A DNA stretch of 11,463 nt, from the NCBI GenBank assembly GCA_902782795.1, contig CACZOT010000157.1:1-11463 (forward strand), read 5' to 3'. The DNA is from an uncultured Eubacteriales bacterium. GTDB lineage: Bacteria; Bacillota; Clostridia; Christensenellales; Aristaeellaceae. The notes beneath the pieces are model-generated. The model saw only the letters and a program-made list of their open reading frames with translations, searched no databases and was not told where the DNA came from. Of the stretch, positions 1-7,379 are shown piece after piece. Both the position numbers and the translations under genes were made by a program. Positions within the stretch are counted from its first letter, which is position 1; each line of letters begins with the position of its first letter.

Positions 1-22
1 GGTTGACAACAACGCAACCCAT

Positions 23-697
23 TTGTTAAGATTTTCTACTGAATGGGAATCACCTGAACAAACTGCGCAAAGAATGGTGTATGCATTGGCACGTATCCCG
101 CGAAATCTTCATCCCAACCGGCACCAGACCTCCATGCCCTACGTCACCAGCGAGATGTCTCAGATCCTGGAAAAGATCGAGAGCGAGACGGGCGATCCGG
201 CTCTGATCCAGAGCATCCACTTCAGCTCCACCGCCCTCACCTTTATCCGCCGTCTCGCCGCCGCGCAGGGTATGATCATCGCCGATACCATGCTGACGCT
301 GACCGGCGCGGACAGCGACCGGCTGCATCAGCTCGGCCTGTCTCTCGCCTGCTATATCGACGATCCGGAAGTGCTCTCCACCGCGGAGAAGCGCCGCGTC
401 ACGCGCGCCGAGATCGCTGTGGATCATGCGCTCTCCCTGCCCGGGCCCAAGCTCTTCCTGGTCGGCAGTGCCCCCATGGCCCTGAGCCGCCTGCTCGCCT
501 GCCATCAGCTCGCGCCGCTCAAGGATGTGGGCGTGATCGCCGCGCCGACCGGCTACGCCAGTGTGGTGCAGCTCAAGGAACGGCTCTGGGAAAGCGGGTT
601 GCCAGTGGTCGTCGCCCGCGGGCGCAAGGGCGGGGCCGCCGCCGCGGTCTCCATGCTCAACGCCGTTCTCAGCGAGACGACCCTCACCAGCAAATAA
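23..697 (+). CDS. CbiC/CobH-like precorrin-8X methylmutase family protein (start uncertain, possibly 5'-partial)
   Basis: Seen: the C-terminal half matches the CbiC/CobH fold, with a GMIIADT segment, a TRAEIAVDHAL helix, LFLVGSAPMALSRLL (family pattern GNAPTALFRLL), then GVIAAPTGYASVVQLKE and a VVARGRKGGAAAAVSMLNA tail (family pattern VxGRKGGSxVAAAxxNA). Known: CbiC/CobH moves a methyl group from C-11 to C-12 of the corrin ring, giving (cobalt-)precorrin-8 to hydrogenobyrinate/cobyrinate in cobalamin synthesis, in the cytosol. The catalytic His normally sits in an IHxTGD-like motif; here the equivalent stretch reads KIESETGD with no His, so activity is uncertain. The start is unclear: TTG at 23 has no Shine-Dalgarno site, the frame is open to the left edge, and ATG at 134 is an alternative that would give a short 187-aa protein. 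The first ~110 bases are AT-richer than the rest. No other cobalamin gene is in view. Confidence 0.6.
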   Translation: MLRFSTEWESPEQTAQRMVYALARIPRNLHPNRHQTSMPYVTSEMSQILEKIESETGDPALIQSIHFSSTALTFIRRLAAAQGMIIADTMLTLTGADSDRLHQLGLSLACYIDDPEVLSTAEKRRVTRAEIAVDHALSLPGPKLFLVGSAPMALSRLLACHQLAPLKDVGVIAAPTGYASVVQLKERLWESGLPVVVARGRKGGAAAAVSMLNAVLSETTLTSK

Positions 698-708
698 CCC
701 AACGCTCC

Positions 709-741
709 AAGCCGCCGGTTTTTTCCGGCGGCTTCTTTTTT
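709..741 (+). terminator. Rho-independent terminator of the CbiC-like gene
   Basis: Perfect 10-bp stem (AAGCCGCCGG at 709-718 pairing with CCGGCGGCTT at 725-734), a six-T loop at 719-724, and a run of Ts at 736-741. It begins 11 nt after the TAA stop at 695-697, so it ends the CbiC-like transcript and separates it from the downstream GH32 unit. Confidence 0.93.
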
Positions 742-784
742 CACTCCGCAGAAAGGAAACGGCGGAGGGGACGATGGGGGAACG

Positions 785-801
785 GCGGGGCTCCGCCCCG
801 C
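785..801. repeat. GC hairpin in composite intergenic element
   Basis: The arms GCGGGGC (785-791) and GCCCCGC (795-801) enclose TCC. A further copy of the right arm follows at 802-808, so the left arm can pair with either. No T run follows. Confidence 0.6.
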
Positions 802-807
802 GCCCCG

Positions 808-831
808 CTTAAGGGTCCAAGGACCCTTAAG
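808..831. repeat. Near-perfect palindrome / hairpin
   Basis: The arms CTTAAGGGTCC (808-818) and GGACCCTTAAG (821-831) are exactly complementary around a 2-nt AA centre. No T run follows on either strand, so it is not a typical terminator. It directly follows the GC hairpin at 785-801, which suggests one composite palindromic element. Confidence 0.75.
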
Positions 832-869
832 AATCCCATATTGGAGGTTTTGTTTTTCGCAAAAGCCAG

Positions 870-957
870 AAGTTCTCCCAAAGGATACATGGCCATGTTT
901 TTTATGAAATCTCCCAATTGAGGGATCCAGGGGGAATCATTCCCCCTGCCAGAGGTC
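870..957. repeat. Dispersed-repeat-like block, copy A
   Basis: Shares, in the same order and orientation, a CCCAAAGG...ATGGCC segment and a GGGGGAA/ATCATTCCCCCTG hairpin followed by GTCC with the block near 7303-7356. In this copy the hairpin arms AGGGGGAA (929-936) and TTCCCCCT (940-947) are perfect around TCA. Copy A is longer because about 30 extra bases separate the two shared parts. Its identity as a genome-wide repeat is an inference from only two copies. Confidence 0.5.
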
Positions 958-975
958 CAGGAGCGCCGCTCTCCG

Positions 976-1005
976 TTGTCTTGGCCTCTTTGTGTATGGT
1001 ATAAT
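976..1005 (+). promoter_or_regulatory. Sigma-70-type promoter for the GH32 gene unit
   Basis: A consensus -10 TATAAT (1000-1005) is preceded by TG at 997-998, an extended -10. A -35-like TTGTCT lies at 976-981 with an 18-nt spacer. Transcription would begin near 1012, about 40 nt before the GH32 ATG. No clear operator palindrome overlaps it. Confidence 0.75.
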
Positions 1006-1051
1006 ATGATGAACCGCTGAAAAACTCACTATCGGACAGGAGGCCGCCGCC

Positions 1052-2395
1052 ATGAGCACCTGGTGCGATCGCGATTTCCGCCCGCGCTGTCATTTCACGC
1101 CGCCATTCGGTTGGATCAACGACCCCAACGGCCTGTGCCGCGTCGGCGAGGAATACCATCTCTTCGCGCAGTACTACCCCTATGAGCCCACCTGGGGCCC
1201 CATGCACTGGCTCCACGCCACCAGCCGCGATCTTCTCCATTGGCGGCAGCTGGGCATCGCCCTGCGCCCGGACGATCTGGGCGCGATCTTCTCCGGCAGC
1301 GCCGTCCTGGACGCGGAGAACGCCTCTGGCCTGGGGCGGGAGCGCGGCCCTCTGGTGGCCATGTTCACGCACCACGGCGCGAGCGAGCAGCAATCCATCG
1401 CCTGGGCCGAGGACGGCGTCCATTTCACCCTGTACCCCGGAAATCCCGTCATTCCCAACCCCGGCTGCAAGGATTTCCGCGACCCCAAGGTCTTCCCCAA
1501 CCCCGTGCGCGGCGGCTGGAGCGTGGTCGTAGCCGCGGGCGATCATGTGGATTTCTACCACGCGGCGGATCTGATCCATTGGCGGAAGACCGGCGAGTTC
1601 GGCCAGGGTGTGGAAGGCGTCTTCGAATGTCCGGACTGCTTCCCCCTCGCCGCGCCGGATGGCTCGACAATCTGGGCGCTGACCTGCAGCAACATCCATC
1701 CCGAGGCGGAGGGCGGCTCCCGCACCCAGGTCTTCCTCGGCGCGTTCAATGGGGACGCTTTCCGCGCGGACGAGCGCTTCCCGCAGGGCACGCTTCTGGA
1801 CGCGGGCTACGACAACTACGCCGCCGTCAGCTTCGCCGGCGCGCCGGCGCTGACCGTGCTGGGCTGGGCTGCCAGCTGGACCTACGCGCGCGCGCTGCCC
1901 ACCAGCGAATTCGCGGGCCAGATGACCCTGGCGCGGCGCCTCTCTCTGCGGGAGACGAAGGCCGGGCTGCGCGTCGCTCAGGAGCCGGTCGTGCCCGAGA
2001 CGGCCTGCTCTCCCGCCGCGGACGGCGCTCCCCTGCCCGGCGAGTGCTTCCGCCTGCGGCTGCGCGCGGAGGGGCCTTTCACCGCCTCGCTGGAAAACGA
2101 AGCGGGCGAGGTCTTCCGCTTCGGCCTGGACGAGGGCGGCTTCTTCACAGACCGCTCCCGCGCCGGGCTGAGCGATTTCCACCCTCTCTTTGCCGCGGAG
2201 CCGTACAGCGGAACGCGCGGCGCTCGCCTCGCGGAAGGCCCGGCGGAGCTGGATCTCTTCTTCGACGTGTGCATCGCCGAGCTCTTCGCCGACGGCGGGC
2301 TCTTTGCGAGCACGTCGCTCGTGTTCCCCAAAGCCCCCTATTCGCGCCTGCGCCTGGAAGGCCCCGTACGCGCCGAGATCGGGCCGCTTGCCTGA
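1052..2395 (+). CDS. Glycoside hydrolase family 32 beta-fructosidase (sucrose/fructan hydrolase)
   Basis: Seen: the N-terminal five-bladed propeller carries all three GH32 signature motifs. These are WINDPNG (residues 21-27, nucleophile Asp24), RDPK (143-146, transition-state Asp144) and ECPD (192-195, acid/base Glu192). A shorter C-terminal beta-sandwich follows from about residue 330. Known: GH32 enzymes cleave beta-fructofuranosyl bonds with retention of configuration, on sucrose, sucrose-6-phosphate, inulin or levan. There is no signal peptide, so the enzyme should be cytosolic, favouring sucrose, sucrose-6-phosphate or short fructo-oligosaccharides over polymers. At 447 aa it is slightly shorter than typical ScrB proteins. 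The start is set by AGGAGG at 1038-1043, 8 nt before ATG, and a good promoter lies upstream. No PTS, fructokinase or LacI-type regulator is next to it, so the exact substrate cannot be fixed. It is the first gene of a probable three-gene transcript. Confidence 0.93.
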   Translation: MSTWCDRDFRPRCHFTPPFGWINDPNGLCRVGEEYHLFAQYYPYEPTWGPMHWLHATSRDLLHWRQLGIALRPDDLGAIFSGSAVLDAENASGLGRERGPLVAMFTHHGASEQQSIAWAEDGVHFTLYPGNPVIPNPGCKDFRDPKVFPNPVRGGWSVVVAAGDHVDFYHAADLIHWRKTGEFGQGVEGVFECPDCFPLAAPDGSTIWALTCSNIHPEAEGGSRTQVFLGAFNGDAFRADERFPQGTLLDAGYDNYAAVSFAGAPALTVLGWAASWTYARALPTSEFAGQMTLARRLSLRETKAGLRVAQEPVVPETACSPAADGAPLPGECFRLRLRAEGPFTASLENEAGEVFRFGLDEGGFFTDRSRAGLSDFHPLFAAEPYSGTRGARLAEGPAELDLFFDVCIAELFADGGLFASTSLVFPKAPYSRLRLEGPVRAEIGPLA

Positions 2396-2419
2396 GATTC
2401 CAGAAAAGAGGTTTTTCCT

Positions 2420-2713
2420 ATGCGATGCGGATGTTTCAACTGCGGCGCGTACATGGTCCAGACCGAGAGCTTCGGCCTGGGCTGCGCCTGCCCCGAATGC
2501 GGCTACCGCTGCCGCGCCTGCGTGGGCACGAACACGGTCATGGACCGCGAGGCCGTGCGCTCGCTCAAGCGCGCGCACGACGCCGTGGAGCGGGACGCCG
2601 CGGGCTCCGAGGCCGCCGAGGCCGAGGGGCGCATGGCCCTGATCGATCAGCAGCTGCTCATGATGGAACGCGAGATCGAGATGAACCGCTCCGCCGAAGA
2701 CAACCGCAAATGA
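2420..2713 (+). CDS. Small cysteine-rich zinc-ribbon-like protein, function unknown
   Basis: Not recognised as a named family. Seen: 97 aa with eight cysteines in the first 34 residues (3, 5, 8, 22, 24, 27, 31, 34). They form two CxCxxC knuckles 13 residues apart plus a further CxxC, a pattern fit for one or two structural zinc ions. The remaining ~60 residues are charged, Ala/Glu-rich and probably helical (RSLKRAHDAVERD..., then a Met/Glu-rich LMMEREIEM stretch), perhaps a coiled coil. The start is supported by AAAAGAGG at 2404-2411, 8 nt before ATG. It lies 24 nt after the GH32 stop, and its TGA overlaps the helicase ATG, so the two are probably translationally coupled. A nucleic-acid or protein-binding partner role for the helicase is possible but is inferred from context only. 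Confidence 0.8.
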   Translation: MRCGCFNCGAYMVQTESFGLGCACPECGYRCRACVGTNTVMDREAVRSLKRAHDAVERDAAGSEAAEAEGRMALIDQQLLMMEREIEMNRSAEDNRK

Positions 2714-5700
2714 GCGCTCTCTCTCTGTTCACGGAGCGCACGCGCGACTGGTTCGCGCGGGAGATCGGCAGCCCTACGCCCGTACAGGCGGAGGGCTGGC
2801 CCGCTATCGCCTCCGGGAGGGACGTGCTCGTCAGCGCCCCCACCGGAACGGGCAAGACGCTCACCGCCTTCCTGTTTTTCCTGGACCGCCTCGCCCGCGA
2901 AGCGGAGAGCGCGCCCCTGCCGGACGGCGTGCGCGTGCTCTACGTCTCGCCCCTGAAGGCCCTGGGCAACGATATCCGCGCCAATCTGCGCCGTCCCCTC
3001 GCGGGCCTGGGGCTCGAGGCGCTGGTGCGCGCCGAAGTGCGCACGGGCGACACCCCCGCCCGGGACCGCGCGCGAATGGCCAAACACCCGCCGCAGATCC
3101 TCATCACCACGCCGGAATCTCTGTATCTGCTGCTCACTTCCCAATCCGGGCGGGGCATGCTGCGCGGCGTGGAGGCCGTGATCCTGGACGAGCTGCACGC
3201 CGTCCTCTCCTCCAAGCGCGGCGCGCACCTGGCCGTTTCCCTCGCGCGCCTGGACGCCCTGTGCGGCCGCAAAGTCCAGCGCGTCGGCCTTTCCGCTACT
3301 GTGCGGCCCCTGGAGACCGCCGCCGCGTTCCTCACCGGGCCCATGCGCCCCGCCGCGGCGATCGTCGCGCCGAGGACAGAGAAGGCCCTGGATATCCGCG
3401 TGGAGCTGCCCGCGCCCTCCTTCGCGCTGCTGCCGGAGAAGAGCGTCTGGCCCGCCATCGCCGAACGGGCGGTGCGCGAATCCGCCGCCGCGCGCACGAC
3501 GCTCGTCTTCGTGGACGGGCGCGCCCAGGCAGAAAAGCTCGCCCACCATATCAACCTCGCCGCCGGGCAGGAGCAATACGCCCGCACGCACCACGGCTGC
3601 GTCTCGCGCGAACAGCGCCACGAGGCCGAACAGCAGCTGCGCGAGGGCACGCTGCGCGCGCTCGTGTGCACGAGCAGCATGGAGCTGGGCATCGACGTGG
3701 GCGAGATCGATCTCGTCCTCCAGATCGGCGCGCCGGCGCAGGTCTCTTCGCTCCTGCAGCGGGCGGGCCGCGCCGGGCACGGGCCGGACCGCGTCAGCCG
3801 CATGATCATCTACCCGCGCACGGAGGCCGAGGCGCTCTCCTGCGGTCTGGCTGCGCGCGCCGCCCTCGCCGGGGAGATCGAGCGGCCCCGCGTTCCGGAG
3901 ATGTGCCTGGACGTGCTCGCCCAGCATCTGGTCTCCATGGCCGCCGCGGGAGAATATACCCTGGACGAGGCCCTCGCGCTCCTCCGGGAGACCTATCCCT
4001 TCCGCGGCCTGGACCGCGCGCGCCTGGAGAGCGTGCTTGCCATGCTCTCGGGCGATTATGAGCACGAGCGGGAGCTGCCCGTGCGGCCGCGCATTCTCTG
4101 GGACCGCCGCGCCGGGCGCGTTTCGGGCGACAGCTACACGCGCATGCTCGCCTGCTCCTCCGGCGGCACCATCCCGGACAGGGGCTGGTTTGCCGTGACC
4201 CTGCCGGACGGCACGCGTCTGGGCGAGCTGGACGAGGAATTCGTCTTCGAGGCGCGCCAGGGCGACAAGTTCCTCCTGGGCGCGTTCGCCTGGCGCATCC
4301 GGGAATTCACGCGGGAGAGCGTCATCGTGGAGCAGGCGAGCCCCGAAGGCGCGCAATCCCCCTTCTGGCGCGGGGACGCCGCAGGTCGCAGCCCGGAGAC
4401 GGGCCGCTTCTTCGGCCGCCTCCTGCGCGAGCTGGATGAGGCCGCCGCGGCAGGCCGGCTGGAGGCCGAGCTGGCTCGCTATCCCCTCTCCCCTGAGGCG
4501 CGGGAAGCTGCGGCGCGGCACATCGTCCGCCAGCGGGAGGCCATCGGCTGTCTGGCCACGGACGAGACCCTCGTCGCCGAACACTTCGCCGACGAGGCGG
4601 GCGAAAAGCAGCTCATGCTCCACTGCCCCATGGGGCGGCGCGTCAACCGCGCCCTCGGCATGCTCTTGCGCGCCGAAGCCCGCCGCCGGACAGGTCTGGA
4701 CGTGCGCTCCTATGAGGACGACGACGGCGTGCTCCTCTGGGCCATGGGCGGCGCGGACCTGCCGGTGGGCCTGGTCCCTTCCCTGCCGGGGGAGAATCTC
4801 GAGGCCGTCCTGCGGGCCATGCTGCCGGGCGAACCCGTCTTCTCCATGGCCTTCCGCTACGCCGCCGGTCGCGCCCTTATGCTGGGCATGCGGCGCGGTT
4901 CCCGCCAGCCCTTGTGGGTGCAGCGTCTGCGCGGCGCCGAGAGCCTCGGCGCGGCCATCGCCCGGCGCGATCACCCGCTGCTCTGGGAGGCGGAGCGCGA
5001 AACGCTGACCGACTGGATGGATCTCGCGACCCTCGCCCGCCTTCTGGGCGACGTTCGCGCGGGCCGCGTGCGCCTTTGGGAGACGCGCTCTGACGTGCCC
5101 TCGCCCATGGCCCTGCCCCTGCGCCGCCAGGTCGAGGCGGAAATGATGTACGAATACAGCCCCATCCCCTCCGCCGCGGTGCGCCTGGCCGAGGATGAGA
5201 GCGAGCGGGCGCGGCTGGTCGTGCCGGACGAATCCGAGCTCTCCGAAGCCGCGCGCGGCGCGGTGGCCAGGGACCGAGCCCACCTGATGCGGATCCTCGT
5301 CGCCGAGGGTGACCTCGCCCCCGGGGATGCCGCCGCCGAGCCGGAGTGGCTCGAGGAGCTGACCGCTTCGGGCGAGGTTCTGTGGATCGCGCCGGGGCTG
5401 TGGATCGCCCGCGACGAAGAGGCGCTCTACGCCCGCGCTCTGGACAGCGCCGCGCCGGACCGCGCCGCCCTGGAGCGGATCGTGCGTCGGGCCATTCGCT
5501 TCCGCGGGCCGCAATCCGGCGCTTCTCTCGCCGAGCGCTACGATCTCCCGGAGGCCGTCTTCTCCGCCATCCTGGCGGGTCTGGAGAAGGGCGGCCTGGC
5601 CGTCGCCCTCGACAATGGGGAGTACGTCCACCGCGATCTCTACTCCGCGGCGCAGGCGGCCGCCGTGCGCTCGCGCAGACGCGCCGTCGCGACCACGCCG

Positions 5701-6804
5701 GGCGAGCGCTTTGCCGCGCTCCTGGCCCAATCCGTCCAGACGGCCGGCCCCGCCACGGAGCAGCTGCGCGCGGCGCTAAAGTCCCTGTGCGGCCAGGAAA
5801 AACCCGCGGCCCTGTGGGAGGAAATCCTGCTGCCCGCGCGCGTCGGCGGCTACCGGCCCGCCCTGCTGGACGCGCTCCTCGCGGGCGGCGAGTTCTTCTG
5901 GCGGCTGCGCCTCGAGGACGGCAAGCCGCTGGTGACTTTCTTCCCCATCGCCGACGATGGCGACGCCTTCACCCCGGCCGAGCCCGCGCTCCTGACGGAC
6001 GACGAACGCGCCATCCTCGGCGCGTTGGAGGCGGGCGGCGCGCAGTTCGAGCAGCGCATCGGCGCGCGGCTGGGCGGCGTGCCGGTCCACGAGGCGCTGC
6101 CGCGCCTGGCCGCCCTGGGGCTCGTGCGCAAGGACAGCTTCGGCCCCGTGCGCGCTCTGCTCGCCAAGGCCCCGGCCAAGCGGCGCAGGCCCTCTGTGCG
6201 CGCCCAGGATACGGGACGCTGGGAGCGCGCCAGGATCCCGCGCGAGGCGCCCCTGGAAGAGCGGATCGCCCGCGCGTTCCGGCGCTGCCCCGTCCTCTGC
6301 CGGGAGACGGCCTTCGGGCTCGATTGGAGCGATGTCCTGTCCGAGCTGCGCCGCTGGGAATACTCAGCGCGCGCGAGACGCGGGTATTTCGTGGCCGGGC
6401 TGTCCGGCGCGCAGTTCGTCCTCGCGGAGGATTTTTCCCGCGTCAGCGCGTTCCTGGCCGCCCCGGACGACCGCGCCGTATGCCTGTCTGCCGTCGATCC
6501 CGCCCAGGCCTGGGGGAGGATCCTCCCCCACAGGCCGGGCCGGGAGTTCGCGCTCCTGCCGCAAACAGCGGTCGTGCTCATCGGCGGTCGGCCCGCGGCG
6601 CTCTGGGAGCGCGGCGGCGCCTGCCTGCGCCTCTTCGATGGCGCCGAAGCCGCCGTCTCCGCATTCGCCGAGGCGTTCCGCGCCGGGCGCGTGTTCGCGG
6701 CCAAGCGGCGCGTGGTCTGCAAGGAGTACCCCGCCGAGGCCGCGCCGCTGCTCGCGCGCGCCGGGTTCGTGCGCGAGATGCTGGACTACGTTCTGGAGCG
6801 GTAG
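2710..6804 (+). CDS. lhr: Lhr-like DExH-box ATP-dependent helicase
   Basis: Seen (1364 aa from ATG 2710): a superfamily 2 helicase core with a Q-motif-like PTPVQ (22-26), Walker A APTGTGKT (43-50, Lys49), a YVSPLKALGND motif Ia, TTPESLYLLL, Walker B DELH (160-163), SAT (195-197), ELGID (325-329) and the arginine-finger motif QRAGRAGH (350-357). A long C-terminal half follows with the Lhr winged-helix and associated regions (SGDSYTRML, HCPMGRRVNRALGMLL) and further winged-helix-like segments. Known: Lhr proteins are 3'-5' DNA/RNA-DNA helicases linked to DNA repair and usually run 1400-1550 aa, so this one is close to full length, perhaps lacking some C-terminal sequence. The start is chosen because ATG forms an ATGA overlap with the preceding gene and begins directly before the conserved core. 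The frame stays open upstream, but that part is antisense-like Arg/Pro-rich shadow of GH32. No SD is evident, which fits coupling. Confidence 0.93.
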   Translation: MSALSLFTERTRDWFAREIGSPTPVQAEGWPAIASGRDVLVSAPTGTGKTLTAFLFFLDRLAREAESAPLPDGVRVLYVSPLKALGNDIRANLRRPLAGLGLEALVRAEVRTGDTPARDRARMAKHPPQILITTPESLYLLLTSQSGRGMLRGVEAVILDELHAVLSSKRGAHLAVSLARLDALCGRKVQRVGLSATVRPLETAAAFLTGPMRPAAAIVAPRTEKALDIRVELPAPSFALLPEKSVWPAIAERAVRESAAARTTLVFVDGRAQAEKLAHHINLAAGQEQYARTHHGCVSREQRHEAEQQLREGTLRALVCTSSMELGIDVGEIDLVLQIGAPAQVSSLLQRAGRAGHGPDRVSRMIIYPRTEAEALSCGLAARAALAGEIERPRVPEMCLDVLAQHLVSMAAAGEYTLDEALALLRETYPFRGLDRARLESVLAMLSGDYEHERELPVRPRILWDRRAGRVSGDSYTRMLACSSGGTIPDRGWFAVTLPDGTRLGELDEEFVFEARQGDKFLLGAFAWRIREFTRESVIVEQASPEGAQSPFWRGDAAGRSPETGRFFGRLLRELDEAAAAGRLEAELARYPLSPEAREAAARHIVRQREAIGCLATDETLVAEHFADEAGEKQLMLHCPMGRRVNRALGMLLRAEARRRTGLDVRSYEDDDGVLLWAMGGADLPVGLVPSLPGENLEAVLRAMLPGEPVFSMAFRYAAGRALMLGMRRGSRQPLWVQRLRGAESLGAAIARRDHPLLWEAERETLTDWMDLATLARLLGDVRAGRVRLWETRSDVPSPMALPLRRQVEAEMMYEYSPIPSAAVRLAEDESERARLVVPDESELSEAARGAVARDRAHLMRILVAEGDLAPGDAAAEPEWLEELTASGEVLWIAPGLWIARDEEALYARALDSAAPDRAALERIVRRAIRFRGPQSGASLAERYDLPEAVFSAILAGLEKGGLAVALDNGEYVHRDLYSAAQAAAVRSRRRAVATTPGERFAALLAQSVQTAGPATEQLRAALKSLCGQEKPAALWEEILLPARVGGYRPALLDALLAGGEFFWRLRLEDGKPLVTFFPIADDGDAFTPAEPALLTDDERAILGALEAGGAQFEQRIGARLGGVPVHEALPRLAALGLVRKDSFGPVRALLAKAPAKRRRPSVRAQDTGRWERARIPREAPLEERIARAFRRCPVLCRETAFGLDWSDVLSELRRWEYSARARRGYFVAGLSGAQFVLAEDFSRVSAFLAAPDDRAVCLSAVDPAQAWGRILPHRPGREFALLPQTAVVLIGGRPAALWERGGACLRLFDGAEAAVSAFAEAFRAGRVFAAKRRVVCKEYPAEAAPLLARAGFVREMLDYVLER

Positions 6805-6879
6805 CCGCCTGCGGCCCTGACCGGCGGCGGTCGGCCCAACCCGGGATCGCCGCGTCAACAATCAATCACCCCCATTGTC
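6805..6879. other. Short GC-rich stretch after the helicase gene
   Basis: It contains short inverted arms (CCGCC...GGCGG) but no T run, so no intrinsic terminator for the plus-strand helicase unit is visible. Transcription may continue toward the convergent minus-strand operon. Confidence 0.4.
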
Positions 6880-7219
6880 TTGTGGGCTGCGATCTTGTCG
6901 AAAATCGCTCCGCGGGGCAACGAAAGTCTGCGCGACAGGATCGAACCGCTCAGGAACGGCGGCGGAGAAGTGTTCGGCTGGAAGCTCTTTGAGATGAGCG
7001 AAGGCTCGACCCCGGTGGTCTTCACGTCCAGCAGCAAAGGGATCCGGACCCATTTTAACGCCCCGAGCCGGGGGGCAGACAGAACTGCGGTTCGATGAAG
7101 ACGGGGAGAGGGTCGAGCGGTACGAATGGAGCCGTTCTGATGAGGACGGGTCGGGCTTGAGTCTGCAAAAGACCGTGAATGACAAATCTGGCCATGCCCT
7201 CGACACGGGATCGAGATGA
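6880..7219 (+). pseudogene. Decayed coding fragment with a single-base frameshift, function unknown
   Basis: Seen: from TTG 6880, one frame reads a protein-like sequence (GEVFGWKLFEMSEGSTPVV, then FTSSSKGIRTHFNAPSRG) and then degrades to a stop at 7096-7098. The next frame, entered at the G6 run (7070-7075), continues just as plausibly (RFDEDGERVERYEWSRSDED, then GSGLSLQKTVNDKSGH) to TGA at 7217-7219. Removing one G from the run would join them into about 112 residues. There is no Shine-Dalgarno site before 6880 and no other good start, so this looks like a remnant of a longer gene or a sequencing indel. I do not recognise a family; the reading frame is inferred from amino-acid plausibility only. 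Confidence 0.4.
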
Positions 7220-7256
7220 CGGCGGACACGGACCGGTGACGTCTTCGCCAAAGGAA

Positions 7257-7296
7257 AAGGGCTCTGGGATCCTTGCGTCAGGATCCCAGAGCCCTT
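7257..7296 (-). terminator. Probable intrinsic terminator for the minus-strand operon
   Basis: A 16-bp perfect stem (7257-7272 pairing with 7281-7296) encloses an 8-nt loop. Read on the minus strand, the stem is followed by a T-rich TTTTCCTTT tract. It lies about 85 nt beyond the kinase stop, after repeat copy B. The plus-strand side is also T-rich (CTTCTTCTGGTTTT), so it may work in both directions. Confidence 0.7.
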
Positions 7297-7302
7297 CTTC
7301 TG

Positions 7303-7356
7303 GTTTTCCCAAAGGGAGATGGCCGGGGGGAAAAATCATTCCCCCTGGCGGAAGTC
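7303..7356. repeat. Dispersed-repeat-like block, copy B
   Basis: Shares a CCCAAAGG..ATGGCC segment and a GGGGGAA...ATCATTCCCCCTGGCGGA-GTCC hairpin region with the block at about 870-957, in the same orientation. Here the hairpin arms (7326-7332 and 7339-7345) have a longer A-rich loop. It lies between the kinase stop and the terminator at 7257-7296. Confidence 0.5.
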
Positions 7357-7379
7357 CGCGAGGCGGGCTGACCCGCTCG

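Larger units (their letters stand above)
742..975. other. Gene-free intergenic stretch rich in inverted repeats
   Basis: No credible ORF or RNA gene is seen. It holds, in order, a GC hairpin (arms 785-791 and 795-801, with the right arm repeated at 802-808), an 11-bp palindrome (808-831), an AT-richer spacer, and a repeat-like block (about 870-957) with a hairpin at 929-947. The block resembles one near 7303-7356. Such stacks of small palindromes look like dispersed intergenic repeat elements rather than gene regulation, but this has not been tested. Confidence 0.6.

Noticed and set aside
902..2578. 558-codon minus-strand frame opposite GH32
   Set aside because: Antisense shadow; GH32 catalytic motifs, promoter and RBS are on the plus strand.
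1240..2709. N-terminal extension of the helicase frame back to 1240
   Set aside because: This part overlaps GH32 and the small Cys-rich gene in another frame, is Arg/Pro/Gly-rich low-complexity, and lacks helicase similarity. The ATGA start at 2710 precedes the conserved core.
2647..5730. 1027-codon minus-strand frame opposite the helicase
   Set aside because: Gly/Arg/Ala/His-rich antisense shadow with no recognisable domain; the helicase motifs on the plus strand are unambiguous.
6802..7098. Stop-codon readthrough from the helicase UAG into the downstream open frame
   Set aside because: The frame stays open for about 98 codons after UAG, but there is no readthrough signal, and the plausible coding part begins only near 6880 and shifts frame later. 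A separate decayed fragment is simpler.
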